Position numbers and translations under genes: made by a program. Source: Pontibacter sp. FD36 (GTDB lineage Bacteria; Bacteroidota; Bacteroidia; Cytophagales; Hymenobacteraceae). From it: 64,000 nucleotides of DNA. Position 1 is the first letter of the stretch. Each line of letters opens with the position of its first letter. The notes below the pieces were generated by a model that was given only the letters and a program-made list of their open reading frames with translations, searched no databases and was not told where the DNA came from. Of this stretch, positions 32,844 to 43,387 are shown in pieces. Where the stretch lies: assembly GCF_015686655.1 (NCBI RefSeq), contig NZ_JADPMP010000005.1, positions 124,001-188,000 of the forward strand, written 5' to 3'.

Positions 32844-35800
32844 ATGGCACAAATCTACACTCCCCCATTAGGCCGGCTTATACGTTCACTGCTCCTGCAG
32901 TGTGTGATTATGCTGGGTCTGGCTTCCACAGTGGTGGCACAAACACCTTTTACTCATGATGGACCTTGGCGAGGGCTACCAGCAGGTGGCATTGTAACAT
33001 CAGGGGGCCTAAGTTCAGATGGAGCAGAAATTACTCCAAGCAACTCTGGGGGCTCTGCTCAGCTTAGAGCAACAACTGCATTTGTTGATGTAAAGCTACA
33101 AGACGCAGCGGGTACAGGCCAAACGGGTTATAAGGTGAGCTTCAGCTTGCGATCAACAGCTCCCACCAGTATGCGCGTTGCTTATAGTGTGGCAGGAGCT
33201 GCGGGGTATACTGAAGAAGGAGTATTCTCTGCAACAACAGTTCCTTCGCGCGACAGTGTATACCTGCCAAGTAATGCTACAAACGTAAGATTCCAGCGTA
33301 TAGGAGAAGGTACAACACCTTATTTGTTCTTAGATGCTATTGAAGTATCCCAACAGCCAGAGTTCGGAAGTTTCTCGCCAGCCTTCGGGGTGCCAGGCAC
33401 AGAGGTGACCATTAAGGGTGTGCATCTGGATGAAACAAGCCAGGTTTTCTTTGGTGCAATAGCAGCTACTCTAAACCCAGATAATATTTCGTCTGACCAG
33501 ATAGTAGTGAACGTGCCAACTGGCGCTGTAAGCGGATCTATCAAAGTAGTGACTCCGTACGGAGAGGCTAGCAGCGCAACGGACTTTGAAGTACCAGCTC
33601 CAGAATTTGCCGATGCTGAATTTACAGCAGAACCAGCGTTTAGCACTACATCCGCTGGCCCAGGCGATGAAGTAACATTGAACGGCCGCTATTTTACAGG
33701 TGTAACAGGAGTGAAGGTTGGTGGAGTAGATGCAGCTTATACCTTCGAAGACGGCACTAAAGATACACGATTAACGATAACCATCCCCCTCGCTGCCGTA
33801 TCAGGCCCGATAACAGTAACTACTCCAGCAGGCACAGCAACGTCAACTGAATTCACGGTGCTAGGCCCACAGATTGGGCAAGTAATTGAAGAAGAGGGAA
33901 GCGAAGTGGAGTTTACACCTGCTACTGGTGCAGTAGATACGGAAGTAACAATTTACGGGAAGTATTTCCTGGCAGCTACAGACGTGTTCTTCAATGGCGT
34001 GCCTGCAGAATTCGACATAGTAAGCGACAACGAAATTACAGCTACTGTTCCCCTGGGAGCCAGCACAGGTATTATAACAGTAAAGAGCGCTGCAGATGAA
34101 GGTATAACCTCAACTGAATTTGCATTACCTGCCCCTGCTTTTGCTGATTACAATGAAGGAGAAGGTATTCAGTTCGAGCCGACATCAGCAGGCCCAGGTA
34201 TGCAAATCGTACTTTGGGGTACTAACCTGGCGAGTGCCAGTCAGGTGGTGTTCTTAGGCGACGAAAACGACACAGATGATGATAGAGAAGTAGCTATTGA
34301 GAGACCACTAACAAGGAACAGCAATACAAGATTAGTTGTACAGGTTCCAGCAGATGCTAAAACAGGCCGTATTCGTATTGATGCGCCAGGTCTGTCAGGT
34401 ACTATCGTATCTGTAGAGAGTGAGCAAACCTTCACATTCGTAGCAGCTCCAACCATTGCTAGCGTTGCCAATACAACAGGAGATCTCTCTGTAGAAGACG
34501 GACAGACATTCGCGCTGGTAGGCGATGAAGTAACCATCACAGGTACCAACTTTGAAACAGCAACAACAGTTACGATTGGCAATGCCACCGTTGAAAGAGC
34601 AAATGATAAGAATGTAGGAGGTTTTGCTGTAATCAATGACGGTACTCAAATTGTATTCACTGTACCTGCCACTATTACAGAGTCAACGGGTATTGTGAAA
34701 GTAAACACCTTGGGTGGTGAGGCAATATGGGATGGCACATTCGATGTGATTCTGGCACCAGATATCAGTGCAGTTGAGCCACTACGAGGACCAAGAGGAG
34801 GAAAAATTACCCTAACAGGTAGCAACCTGAAGTATGTGTCAGAGGTTGTTTTCGTTGGCGAGAGTGGTACTCCAGATGAAGGTGATGCACGTGTAATCTT
34901 TGCAGCGCCAAACGCAAGCGATACTGAACTGAAGTTTGTTATACCTGCCAATGCTGAAACAGGTGAGCTGCTTGTGATAAACCCAGCTGACGAAACCGAA
35001 ACCGCTGTGTTTACCATCGTACGCAGCCCAGAAGTCCTGGCTATAACTCCTACCGAAGGAGCAGCAGGTACAGCAGTTACTATGACTGGGTATAACTTCT
35101 TAAATGAAGTAGAAGACGGTGGTGCTACAACTGTAACTTTCGTGGGTGAGGACGCAACGGCTATACCTGCTGCCAACCTGCAAATTACCAGCGACTCTAC
35201 CATGACCTTTAACGTGCCAGCAGGTGCTATAACAGGCGTAATTACGGTAGCGAATAATTTTGGCTCAGATGCAAGCGGAGAGTTCTTTATCTACCAACTA
35301 CCAACCATTACGTCTTTCACTCCAGCAAGAGGTATAGTGGGCAACGAAGTGGAGATTACAGGCACTAACTTCTATGCGCAAGGTATGGTAGTAACATTCC
35401 TGGGCGATGAGAACGATGAAGATGATGATGTAACCATAAACGTTGCTCCTACTGCAGTAAATGTTCAAGACCAAAAGATAACTGTTACTGTACCATCTGA
35501 TGCTGTTACAGGCAAGCTAATGGTAACGAACACGGCAGGCGACAGTGCGCCAAGTACTGGTACTTATGAAGTGGTAAGAAATCCAGAAATCATAAGCTTC
35601 ACACCTAACCAAGGAAAAGCAGCGACACCAGCTACAGTAGTAACTATTACAGGTTGGCTGCTGAATCAGGGAGTTACCGCAGTAGATTTTAATGGAGCAG
35701 AGGCTGCCGCTACTTACAACCCTGACGGTACCCTGACAGTGACAGTTCCGACAGGAGCTCAAACAGGCCGACTTACGTTGATAGTAAATGGTGAGAGAGG

Positions 35801-38800
35801 TCATAGTTCAACCGAAGAATTCACAGTTATACCTGAGCCAAGCATCTACTCTTTTAACCCAACAAGTGGTGTGGGTGGAACAGAGGTGACTATCATAGGT
35901 ACAAACTTTGAAGGTATAACAGGAATCCTATTCAACGAGGCAGAGGTAGAAGACGTGACAAGTATAGTGCTTGATCCAGTTGAGATTGGAGGGGTAGCTT
36001 ATCAGCAGTTTACGGTAAACGTACCTGCCGATGCTACTACTGGCCCAATTACCATTATTGCCAGAGGAGGTACCGTAGAGAGCGAAGACGACTTTGTAGT
36101 GCCAGTACCAGCTAACATTACTTTCACTCCAAATGAAAGCTACGCTGACCAGTTAGTAACAATCAGCGGTAAGTACTTTACTGGTGCTACTGAAGTGGAC
36201 TTTAATGGTAAGAAGATAACAGAAGGTATAACCGTAGTTGATGCTCCAGACGAAGACAGCAATAATCCTGAGCGAATTCAGCAGATTATCGTAGCAGCAC
36301 CGTTTGATGCAGGGGTTGGACCAATTGCTATAACAACTCCAGCTGGAACAGGTACAAGTACGGGTAACTATACTGTTATTGAGCCAGTAATTACATCAAC
36401 AACCCTACGGGAAGGATATGCTGATAGGACAGTCATCACCATAGAAGGCATAAACTTTACGAAATTCTGGAATAAAGAACTCAATGGTGGAGCTGGCGGC
36501 GAAGATGACGCAAGACCAATAGTTGAGTTCCAAGGATTGAATTCAAATCAAAGAGTAGCTGCAGTTGTTCAGGATGGCTATACGAACACTTCAGTAACAG
36601 TAACAGTACCACCTAATGCACGTTCAGGCGGTATAACAGTGCGTTCAGGTAGTGGAACTAGCGTACCTTACTACTTCGAAGTGCTTGCCCCAACTGTGTC
36701 ATCTGTATCACCAACCGCAGTATATGCAAAACAGCGTGTAACAGTAACTGGCACAAACTACGTTGACGTTTTAAGTTTATCATATGGTGGAGTTTCGATA
36801 CCGCTAAACGATGTAACTGGTTACCGCGTGGTAAATGAGACTACAATAGAGTTTGTAGCTCCTGAAATGCCTGCAGGTAGTAACAATAGACTAATTATAA
36901 CTACAGAAAGTGGCTCTGTAACATCAACGCTGTTGACTGTTTACAAACCAGTTATTGCAAGCGTAGTTAATGATAGGGTATATGCAGGCGTAAGTACTGT
37001 AACTATTACAGGAACTCGATTTGATGAGTATTACGATGGAGACGATGTTAACACAGCTGTTCCAACTGTAACATTTGCAGGAACGGGAAGTGCACGCATA
37101 GCTGGTACAATACTGAATGAATCTACTTACAGCTCTACTGAGACAGGTACAGATGTATTAGTGGTGGCAGTGCCATCAGATGCTCAAACAGGTACAGTAC
37201 ATGTAACAAGCCGCAGCGGTACAGGAGTGTCATCAACGGTTACAGTTATCGGTGCACCAACCATTACTTCACTCAGCCCAACTTCAAGTTTAGTAAACAC
37301 CACACTTACCATCAAAGGTACTAACCTCGACCAAGCTACAAGCGTGACGTTCCTGGGTAGAAGCGATAATACTGAGGATAACATTACTGTAAACTCGGAT
37401 GCCTTTATCTCAAATACAAGTGAAGCAATTACACTGAATGTGCCAGCCAACGCGGTAGCAGGAAGAATACTGGTAACAACGCCACGTACATCAGGAAATA
37501 CCGCTACCAGCGCAAATGTATTCCGAATCGTGAAAGCTCCTGTTATTACGAGCATCGACGAAACAGAGCAGCAGGCATTGCAGACCATTACCTTAAATGG
37601 TGCTAACCTGTGGGATTTGTTCGGCAATAACAGTGGAAATATCAGCGTATGGTTTGAAGGCCACGGTACTGGAACAGCGATACCTGCTGTTGCTAACCGG
37701 TCTAAAATTCCTGCAAGAGTTGTAGAGTATGACCAAGAGAACGGAGACTGGGTAACAGTTGAAGTGCCAAGAGATGCCATTACAGGTGTTATCGAGGTTC
37801 AAAATGCTGCGGGTTCTACAACTTGGGCTGAATTCACGGTAACCAGCCCTGTAATCGTAAGATTCGAGAAGGCGGATGGAAGCGAAATCACAAGCGCTAA
37901 CCCAGCACGGATCAACGAAACGGTGCTAATAAGAGGTTATCAGTTGGAAGACATCGGAGTTGTAAGAGTAGGTGATAGAAACATACTGAGCTTTACCGAA
38001 GTTGACCCAACTACAGTTCGCATGGTGGTGCGACAAGGTGCTAGAACAGGCCCCGTTGTGATTACATCACTAGGTTATGAAGAAACAAGTGCTCCTGTAG
38101 AGCTGCATATTGCAAGGCCAACGATTACAGTTTCTAAGTCTAGCCTTACTTTTGACGTAGTAGCAGGTGAAACATCTGAAATGCAAGAGTACACTGTTAG
38201 CGCAAGTTACCTAGCTGTAGGTGAACTGGATGTAAACTTGGCTTTACCAGCTATCTCGGCGGGTAATGTTCCAAACAACTTTGAGATGTCACTTACTGGG
38301 GAAGATGGAACTTGGGGCAGAAGCATTACGCTGACTGGTGCAACAGACGGTACACTAGCTCCGACCACTATCTACGTAAGAAGCAACCCACCAGCGGAAG
38401 CAGAAAGTGATCAGAATGGTGTAATCATCCATGGCGCTTTTGACGCAGCGTCAGTAAATGTTACGCTAAATTCTAGAATCACCCCACTCCCAGTAGAACT
38501 CATCGCCTTCAATGCTACGAAGCAAGGCAATGGTGTTCAGCTGACATGGGCAACGGCTTCTGAGCTTGACAATGATTACTTCGAGGTGCAGATGACGGAA
38601 GACCTTAAAGGTGAGTTTAAGGCAGTAGGCAAAGTGAACAGTGAAGTAAACACAACTGCACTTCGTCAGGACTACCAGTTCAACCACAAAGGAAACTTCA
38701 ACGGCACACGTTACTACAGACTGAAGCAGGTGGACTTGGATGGTACATTTGAATACAGCAAGGTAGTAGCCGTATCGTCTAACGGAGTGAACCTGGCAGT

Positions 38801-39050
38801 TGGCCCAAGAGTATATCCTAACCCAATTAATGCTGACTCTAAGCTGGTGTTCAATGCAGACAGAGCAGGTAAGTTGAACGTACGCATCGTGAACATGAAC
38901 GGCTCGGCTGTTCAGAACCTGAGCTACGACATCGAAGAGGGTGAGAACACAATCATTCTGAACCTGAACAATAACCTGCCAACAGGTATCTATATCCTGA
39001 TGACAGAGTTTAACGGTAAGACAGAACAGGTGAAGCTCTTGAAGCAGTAA
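32844..39050 (+). CDS. giant IPT/TIG-repeat T9SS surface protein
   Basis: 2068 aa. Signal peptide (~10-33, LLQCVIMLGLASTVVAQ), an N-terminal beta domain (~35-170), then about 17 IPT/TIG repeats of 80-110 residues by hand count (~172-1780), each starting like 'F.P..G..GTEVTI.G.NF' and ending like 'VP..A.TG.I.V....G'. Several repeats carry an acidic loop after VxFLG (GDENDTDDDRE, GDENDEDDD), possible Ca sites. A BACON-like domain, a PVELIAFNA...LTWATASELDN FN3-like block and a T9SS type A tail (VYPNPINADSKLV...GIYILMTEFNGK) complete it. Likely a surface adhesin or glycan-binding fibre. Starts at ATG 32844. No surface partner genes nearby. Confidence 0.93.
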   Translation: MAQIYTPPLGRLIRSLLLQCVIMLGLASTVVAQTPFTHDGPWRGLPAGGIVTSGGLSSDGAEITPSNSGGSAQLRATTAFVDVKLQDAAGTGQTGYKVSFSLRSTAPTSMRVAYSVAGAAGYTEEGVFSATTVPSRDSVYLPSNATNVRFQRIGEGTTPYLFLDAIEVSQQPEFGSFSPAFGVPGTEVTIKGVHLDETSQVFFGAIAATLNPDNISSDQIVVNVPTGAVSGSIKVVTPYGEASSATDFEVPAPEFADAEFTAEPAFSTTSAGPGDEVTLNGRYFTGVTGVKVGGVDAAYTFEDGTKDTRLTITIPLAAVSGPITVTTPAGTATSTEFTVLGPQIGQVIEEEGSEVEFTPATGAVDTEVTIYGKYFLAATDVFFNGVPAEFDIVSDNEITATVPLGASTGIITVKSAADEGITSTEFALPAPAFADYNEGEGIQFEPTSAGPGMQIVLWGTNLASASQVVFLGDENDTDDDREVAIERPLTRNSNTRLVVQVPADAKTGRIRIDAPGLSGTIVSVESEQTFTFVAAPTIASVANTTGDLSVEDGQTFALVGDEVTITGTNFETATTVTIGNATVERANDKNVGGFAVINDGTQIVFTVPATITESTGIVKVNTLGGEAIWDGTFDVILAPDISAVEPLRGPRGGKITLTGSNLKYVSEVVFVGESGTPDEGDARVIFAAPNASDTELKFVIPANAETGELLVINPADETETAVFTIVRSPEVLAITPTEGAAGTAVTMTGYNFLNEVEDGGATTVTFVGEDATAIPAANLQITSDSTMTFNVPAGAITGVITVANNFGSDASGEFFIYQLPTITSFTPARGIVGNEVEITGTNFYAQGMVVTFLGDENDEDDDVTINVAPTAVNVQDQKITVTVPSDAVTGKLMVTNTAGDSAPSTGTYEVVRNPEIISFTPNQGKAATPATVVTITGWLLNQGVTAVDFNGAEAAATYNPDGTLTVTVPTGAQTGRLTLIVNGERGHSSTEEFTVIPEPSIYSFNPTSGVGGTEVTIIGTNFEGITGILFNEAEVEDVTSIVLDPVEIGGVAYQQFTVNVPADATTGPITIIARGGTVESEDDFVVPVPANITFTPNESYADQLVTISGKYFTGATEVDFNGKKITEGITVVDAPDEDSNNPERIQQIIVAAPFDAGVGPIAITTPAGTGTSTGNYTVIEPVITSTTLREGYADRTVITIEGINFTKFWNKELNGGAGGEDDARPIVEFQGLNSNQRVAAVVQDGYTNTSVTVTVPPNARSGGITVRSGSGTSVPYYFEVLAPTVSSVSPTAVYAKQRVTVTGTNYVDVLSLSYGGVSIPLNDVTGYRVVNETTIEFVAPEMPAGSNNRLIITTESGSVTSTLLTVYKPVIASVVNDRVYAGVSTVTITGTRFDEYYDGDDVNTAVPTVTFAGTGSARIAGTILNESTYSSTETGTDVLVVAVPSDAQTGTVHVTSRSGTGVSSTVTVIGAPTITSLSPTSSLVNTTLTIKGTNLDQATSVTFLGRSDNTEDNITVNSDAFISNTSEAITLNVPANAVAGRILVTTPRTSGNTATSANVFRIVKAPVITSIDETEQQALQTITLNGANLWDLFGNNSGNISVWFEGHGTGTAIPAVANRSKIPARVVEYDQENGDWVTVEVPRDAITGVIEVQNAAGSTTWAEFTVTSPVIVRFEKADGSEITSANPARINETVLIRGYQLEDIGVVRVGDRNILSFTEVDPTTVRMVVRQGARTGPVVITSLGYEETSAPVELHIARPTITVSKSSLTFDVVAGETSEMQEYTVSASYLAVGELDVNLALPAISAGNVPNNFEMSLTGEDGTWGRSITLTGATDGTLAPTTIYVRSNPPAEAESDQNGVIIHGAFDAASVNVTLNSRITPLPVELIAFNATKQGNGVQLTWATASELDNDYFEVQMTEDLKGEFKAVGKVNSEVNTTALRQDYQFNHKGNFNGTRYYRLKQVDLDGTFEYSKVVAVSSNGVNLAVGPRVYPNPINADSKLVFNADRAGKLNVRIVNMNGSAVQNLSYDIEEGENTIILNLNNNLPTGIYILMTEFNGKTEQVKLLKQ

Positions 39051-39069
39051 TCTGAGAAATACCATCATA

Positions 39070-39101
39070 AAGCAGGCCCGCCAACAATGGCGGGCCTGCT
39101 T
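39070..39101 (+). terminator. terminator after giant surface protein gene
   Basis: Perfect 14-bp stem AAGCAGGCCCGCCA and its complement, loop ACAA(T), T-rich tail. Confidence 0.9.
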
Positions 39102-39212
39102 GCTTTATAGCAGTTGCTGTTTATAAACAGGTAAATGGTACCAAAAGCCCAAAGAGATTAAAGATAAGAACGCAGGCAGTTTTGCCGTCGTCGTAGATAA
39201 ACTTTTGAAACA

Positions 39213-39243
39213 TTGGTTTATTCAGGTGCAAGCTTTAATTTTG
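39213..39243 (+). promoter_or_regulatory. glyA promoter (TTG...TAATTTTG)
   Basis: -33 TTG (39213-39215) and -7 TAATTTTG (39236-39243), 20 nt apart, 24 nt before the glyA ATG. One of the best matches in the window. Confidence 0.75.
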
Positions 39244-39267
39244 AAAGATTAACAAACCAAAGCAGCC

Positions 39268-40542
39268 ATGCAGAAAGACACAGCTATATTTGACCTGATT
39301 GCTAAAGAGAAAGCACGCCAGACCCACGGCATCGAACTGATCGCGTCCGAGAATTTCGTTTCGGAGCAGGTGATGGAAGCCATGGGTAGTGTGATGACCA
39401 ACAAGTACGCCGAAGGCCTGCCGGGTAAGCGTTACTATGGCGGTTGCGAAATTGTGGATCAGTCTGAGCAGCTGGCGATCGACCGTGCAAAGGAGCTTTT
39501 TGGAGCTACCTGGGTGAACGTACAGCCTCACTCAGGTGCACAGGCTAACTCAGCGGTGATGCTGGCGGTGCTGCAGCCAGGTGATAAAATTCTTGGCTTT
39601 GACCTGTCGCATGGAGGTCACTTAACACATGGCTCGCCTGTTAACTTTTCAGGTAAACTGTACCAGCCAAGCTTTTATGGCGTGGAGCAGGAAACAGGCC
39701 TGATCAATTTTGACAAAGTAGTAGAAACAGCCCGTCGCGAGAAGCCGAAACTGATCATCTGCGGAGCTTCTGCTTATAGCCGCGATTGGGACTACAAAAA
39801 ATTGCGTGCAGCAGCTGATGAGGTTGGTGCTCTGCTGTTAGCCGATATCTCCCACCCTTCTGGCTTGATTGCAAAAGGTCTGTTGAACAATCCGTTCGAG
39901 CATTGCCATATCATTACGACTACCACGCACAAAACACTGCGCGGACCAAGAGGTGGTATGATCATGATGGGTAAAGACTTTGAAAATCCATTCGGTCTGA
40001 AAACACCAAAAGGCGAAACGCGCATGATGTCGTCTTTGCTGGATGGTGCTGTATTCCCGGGTACACAAGGCGGGCCACTGGAGCACGTGATCGCAGCAAA
40101 GGCGGTTGCTTACTATGAGGCACTTTCTGATGACTATATGGGCTATATCAAGCAAGTGCAGCAGAATGCGCAAGCAATGGCTGCGGCTTTCGTTGAGCGA
40201 GGCTATAATATCATTTCAGGAGGCACAGATAACCACATGATGCTGATCGATCTGCGTTCTAAAGGTATAACAGGCAAACTGGCTGAGAACACGCTTGTGA
40301 AGGCGGATATCACCATCAACAAAAACATGGTGCCTTTTGATGATAAGTCGCCGTTTGTGACCTCAGGTATGCGCGTAGGTACTGCTGCGATTACGACACG
40401 TGGTTTGAAAGAGACGGACATGGCTCGCATAGTTGAGCTGATGGACAATGTGCTTACTAACCACGACAACGAAAGCAAAATAGAGGCTGTGCGCAAAGAA
40501 GTGAACAGCTGGATGAAAGACTATCCACTTTTCGCTTACTAA
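39268..40542 (+). CDS. glyA: serine hydroxymethyltransferase
   Basis: 424 aa, full length. PLP enzyme converting serine + THF to glycine + 5,10-methylene-THF in the cytoplasm. The PLP-lysine motif [14 protein letters not shown] is present (K222), as are the N-terminal [11 protein letters not shown], the [15 protein letters not shown] loop and [11 protein letters not shown]. It has its own promoter, and tatC and rpiB follow closely on the same strand (35 bp, 4 bp), so the three may share a transcript. Confidence 0.98.
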   Translation: MQKDTAIFDLIAKEKARQTHGIELIASENFVSEQVMEAMGSVMTNKYAEGLPGKRYYGGCEIVDQSEQLAIDRAKELFGATWVNVQPHSGAQANSAVMLAVLQPGDKILGFDLSHGGHLTHGSPVNFSGKLYQPSFYGVEQETGLINFDKVVETARREKPKLIICGASAYSRDWDYKKLRAAADEVGALLLADISHPSGLIAKGLLNNPFEHCHIITTTTHKTLRGPRGGMIMMGKDFENPFGLKTPKGETRMMSSLLDGAVFPGTQGGPLEHVIAAKAVAYYEALSDDYMGYIKQVQQNAQAMAAAFVERGYNIISGGTDNHMMLIDLRSKGITGKLAENTLVKADITINKNMVPFDDKSPFVTSGMRVGTAAITTRGLKETDMARIVELMDNVLTNHDNESKIEAVRKEVNSWMKDYPLFAY

Positions 40543-40577
40543 TTCAATCATAAGAATTTACTTATAAGCCATCATTA

Positions 40578-41420
40578 ATGGACCAACCACACCTCGAGGG
40601 AGCGGAACAGCAGCAGGAGATGTCCTTTGTGGACCATTTAGAGGAGTTGCGGTGGCACATTATAAGGTCAGTGGCCTCCATCCTGGTGTTTGCTACTGCA
40701 GCCTTTCTTGCCAAAGGCTTCGTTTTTCACGATATCATCTTAGCTCCGTCTCGTACGGACTTCTTTAGCTACCAGATGATGTGTAAAGTCAGCCAATATT
40801 TTGGATCGAGCGCATTCTGTATAGAAGACCTGGGCTTTACGATACAAAGCCGGCAAATGAGCGGCCAGTTCTCCATGCACATCATGGTGTCGCTGGTACT
40901 TGGCTTGGCATTGGCTTTTCCGTATGCCTTCTGGGAGATTTGGCGCTTTGTGAAGCCTGGCCTATACCCGCAGGAACAGCAAAACTCACGTGGTGCGGTG
41001 TTCTGGGTATCGGTGCTGTTTGCGATGGGGCTGTTGTTCGGCTACTACGTGGTAGCCCCTATCTCGATTAATTTCCTGGCAGGGTATCAGGTGGATCCGT
41101 CTATTGTAAATGAGTTTGACCTTTCCTCCTACATCTCGACACTGACCACGCTTTGCTTGGCCTGTGCCTTTATGTTTGAGTTGCCGGTTATTGTATACTT
41201 CTTCACCAAGGCAGGACTGCTTTCACCGGAGATCATGAAGCTGTACCGCCGACACGCCATTATCGTTATCCTGATTGTGTCTGCGGTAATCACTCCTCCG
41301 GATGTGATTAGCCAGTTGCTGATATCCTTTCCGCTAATCATTCTGTATGAAGTTAGTATCAGCGTATCAAGAAGAATTATACAGCGCGATCTGAAAAGAC
41401 TGAACGAAAATAACGCTTAA
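40578..41420 (+). CDS. tatC: Sec-independent protein translocase TatC
   Basis: 280 aa with six predicted membrane helices. Family motifs are the N-terminal SFVDHLEELRWHIIRS, the FPYAFWEIWRFVKPGLYPQE stretch in the first cytoplasmic loop, and DVISQLLISFPLIILYE in the last helices. It is the twin-arginine signal receptor of the Tat pathway. tatA/B are not adjacent. The loop between helices 1 and 2 is longer than in E. coli TatC, as is usual in Bacteroidota. Middle gene of glyA-tatC-rpiB. Confidence 0.96.
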   Translation: MDQPHLEGAEQQQEMSFVDHLEELRWHIIRSVASILVFATAAFLAKGFVFHDIILAPSRTDFFSYQMMCKVSQYFGSSAFCIEDLGFTIQSRQMSGQFSMHIMVSLVLGLALAFPYAFWEIWRFVKPGLYPQEQQNSRGAVFWVSVLFAMGLLFGYYVVAPISINFLAGYQVDPSIVNEFDLSSYISTLTTLCLACAFMFELPVIVYFFTKAGLLSPEIMKLYRRHAIIVILIVSAVITPPDVISQLLISFPLIILYEVSISVSRRIIQRDLKRLNENNA

Positions 41421-41424
41421 AACG

Positions 41425-41862
41425 ATGGGATATAAAATTGCAATAGGCGGCGACCACGCCGGCTTTACATACAAGAGCTTGCTGAAAGAGCAGCTGGAGA
41501 CGGCAGGGCACGAAGTGACAGACTTTGGTCCTGGTTCAGATGCCTCAGTAGACTATCCGGATCATGTGCATCCGCTGGCGAAGGCTGTGGTAAACAAAGA
41601 AGCTGATTTTGGTATCCTGATCTGCGGAAGCGGTAATGGTGTAGCCATGACAGCTAACAAGTACCAGGAAGTAAGAGCTGCCCTATGCTGGCAGACAGAA
41701 TTGGCTAAGCTATCACGGGAGCATAACAATGCCAACATCCTTTGCATACCTGCCCGCTTTGTGTCGCAGGACGTAGCGGCTGATATGACACGTGTGTTCT
41801 TAGAAACAGAATTTGAAGGTGGACGCCACCAGAATCGTGTAGATAAAATTCCGGTTTGCTAA
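41425..41862 (+). CDS. rpiB: ribose 5-phosphate isomerase B
   Basis: 145 aa RpiB/LacAB fold. IAIGGDHAGFTYK at the N-terminus, DFGPGSDASVDYPDH, and the ICGSGNGVAMTANKY loop (Cys as catalytic base position) are all present. It interconverts ribose-5-P and ribulose-5-P in the pentose phosphate pathway. Starts 4 bp after the tatC stop, so co-transcribed. Faces a convergent membrane gene with only 15 bp between, and no obvious terminator there. Confidence 0.96.
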   Translation: MGYKIAIGGDHAGFTYKSLLKEQLETAGHEVTDFGPGSDASVDYPDHVHPLAKAVVNKEADFGILICGSGNGVAMTANKYQEVRAALCWQTELAKLSREHNNANILCIPARFVSQDVAADMTRVFLETEFEGGRHQNRVDKIPVC

Positions 41863-41877
41863 ATCAGATATAGCTGC

Positions 41878-43284
41878 TTAACGAGCTTTTCTATAAACTG
41901 CCGCTGTTTGAGTAGGTTCATATCCTTCGAAAACGGACGGCAGTTTGTGTTTTAACTGTGGCATAAGGCCAGCCTGGTCTACAATGTAGTCAGGAGTTTC
42001 AAGGCGGAAGTTCTGATAGAGGTCATACACGGCCTGGTACTCATCGAGTCGGCCGAAGTGACGCTGTGAAAGTTGCCAGTTCAGGTATGGCGTAGCCAGT
42101 TTGTTGTGCTCATAATAGCTCAGGTCATCCCCAAGCACCAATACCGAGCTCTCCCTGATCACATCTCCAGTACTGTTGTTTGGCAACAGTAGCTGTGAGT
42201 CATCGATCTTCACAAAAGAAGCTAAACCTAGTGGCTGCCGATATCGGATGAGCACCACTCCACCTAGCAGGATAAAAAACAGCAGGTTCAGTATCCATTT
42301 CTTCATGCGGCTTGTAAACAGGAACTCGCCGAAATAGGCGATAGGCGGCAGTATGATTACGAAGGAGCCTACAGATAACTCGTTGCGGGTGATCAGCACT
42401 ATTATACTCACCACGAGCCATACTGTCATGAGTTGCTGAAACTTGCCTTGGAATACCAGGCGCTGGGGCAGTGAGGTAGTGCTGATTAGCGAAAGCAACA
42501 AAAGCCCTGCAGGCAGCGCCAGTGCCAGCGCCAGGTGAGCCGGCGGAACCAGCGGGTTGATGCCGAACTGCCAGGGTTGCAGCAAGTGCATCTCTGCAAA
42601 ATAAGACGCAGTATTAGTGTAAAGGTAATAGGTCACCAGCACGGCGTAAGGAAAGGCAAAGCCGCAAAGCATTAACAGAAAGCTGCGGAAGGTATTGGAA
42701 GCAAAAAGAACAACTCCAAAGGCCGCTACCAGCAGAAAAAGCGCTAAAGGCAAATAGCTCAGCGCTGCAAGACCCACCATAAACCCCCCTACAAACAGGC
42801 GGTTGTTTTCGAAGCCCTCCCTTGAGATGGTAATAATATAAGGGAGTGAAAGGATAACAAAGGTATTGCCAATGAGCAGTGGCGTCAGCATGTCAAACTC
42901 AAAGGTAAGGCTGCCCATGAGCAGGTATAGCAAGGCAGGGATGTAACCTTTTCCTGCATATACCTGATGCCGGTTAAGTGTCAGGTTAAGCATAACCGCC
43001 TGAAAGAGGAGCAGAAACGTCGCAGTGAGTCTGTAACTCAGGTATGAGCGCCCTGCTATCACATCGATGGTCCAATATACGAAAGCGGAAAGTGGAGCCG
43101 TCGTGTCGTAGATGTCGCGGTACATGGCAAAGCCATCTGCCATACGCTCCCCTACCAGCATATACAATAGCTCGGATACGGTAGCAGGTATACCCAAGAA
43201 GATAAGAGGCAACCGGATAGCCAGGAACAGTAAGACCAGCAAAAATAAGCGGGAAGGCAGTATGCTTCGGAAGTAACTAATCAA
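41878..43284 (-). CDS. multi-pass membrane protein, possible GT-C fold
   Basis: 468 aa with about 10-11 hydrophobic helices and a C-terminal soluble tail of ~110 residues. Starts with TTG at 43284; a TAA sits 15 nt upstream in frame and no ATG is near the N-terminus. The first loop (GERMADGFAMYRDIYDTTAPLSAFVYW) recalls the periplasmic acidic loop of GT-C glycosyltransferases (PMT/GT39, GT87), and the tail (IRESSVLVLGDDLSYYEHN...YLNW) is like the end of such proteins. No family named with certainty. Convergent with rpiB. Confidence 0.68.
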   Translation of the reverse strand: MISYFRSILPSRLFLLVLLFLAIRLPLIFLGIPATVSELLYMLVGERMADGFAMYRDIYDTTAPLSAFVYWTIDVIAGRSYLSYRLTATFLLLFQAVMLNLTLNRHQVYAGKGYIPALLYLLMGSLTFEFDMLTPLLIGNTFVILSLPYIITISREGFENNRLFVGGFMVGLAALSYLPLALFLLVAAFGVVLFASNTFRSFLLMLCGFAFPYAVLVTYYLYTNTASYFAEMHLLQPWQFGINPLVPPAHLALALALPAGLLLLSLISTTSLPQRLVFQGKFQQLMTVWLVVSIIVLITRNELSVGSFVIILPPIAYFGEFLFTSRMKKWILNLLFFILLGGVVLIRYRQPLGLASFVKIDDSQLLLPNNSTGDVIRESSVLVLGDDLSYYEHNKLATPYLNWQLSQRHFGRLDEYQAVYDLYQNFRLETPDYIVDQAGLMPQLKHKLPSVFEGYEPTQTAAVYRKAR

Positions 43285-43387
43285 AGGAAGACGGAGTTAG
43301 AAAGAACTATACACCAGCCTGAGCCGAAATGAGTACGGCACAATTGGGGTAAAAATGCGAAATTAATATGATATTTGCATCTTCAAT

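Noticed and set aside
34646..35203. Long minus-strand open frames inside the giant IPT/TIG gene (also 37184-37780, 38466-39068)
   Set aside because: They are antisense shadows of a strongly supported coding frame; compositions are Ser/Thr/Val-rich as expected from reversed repeat codons, with no promoter or known motif.
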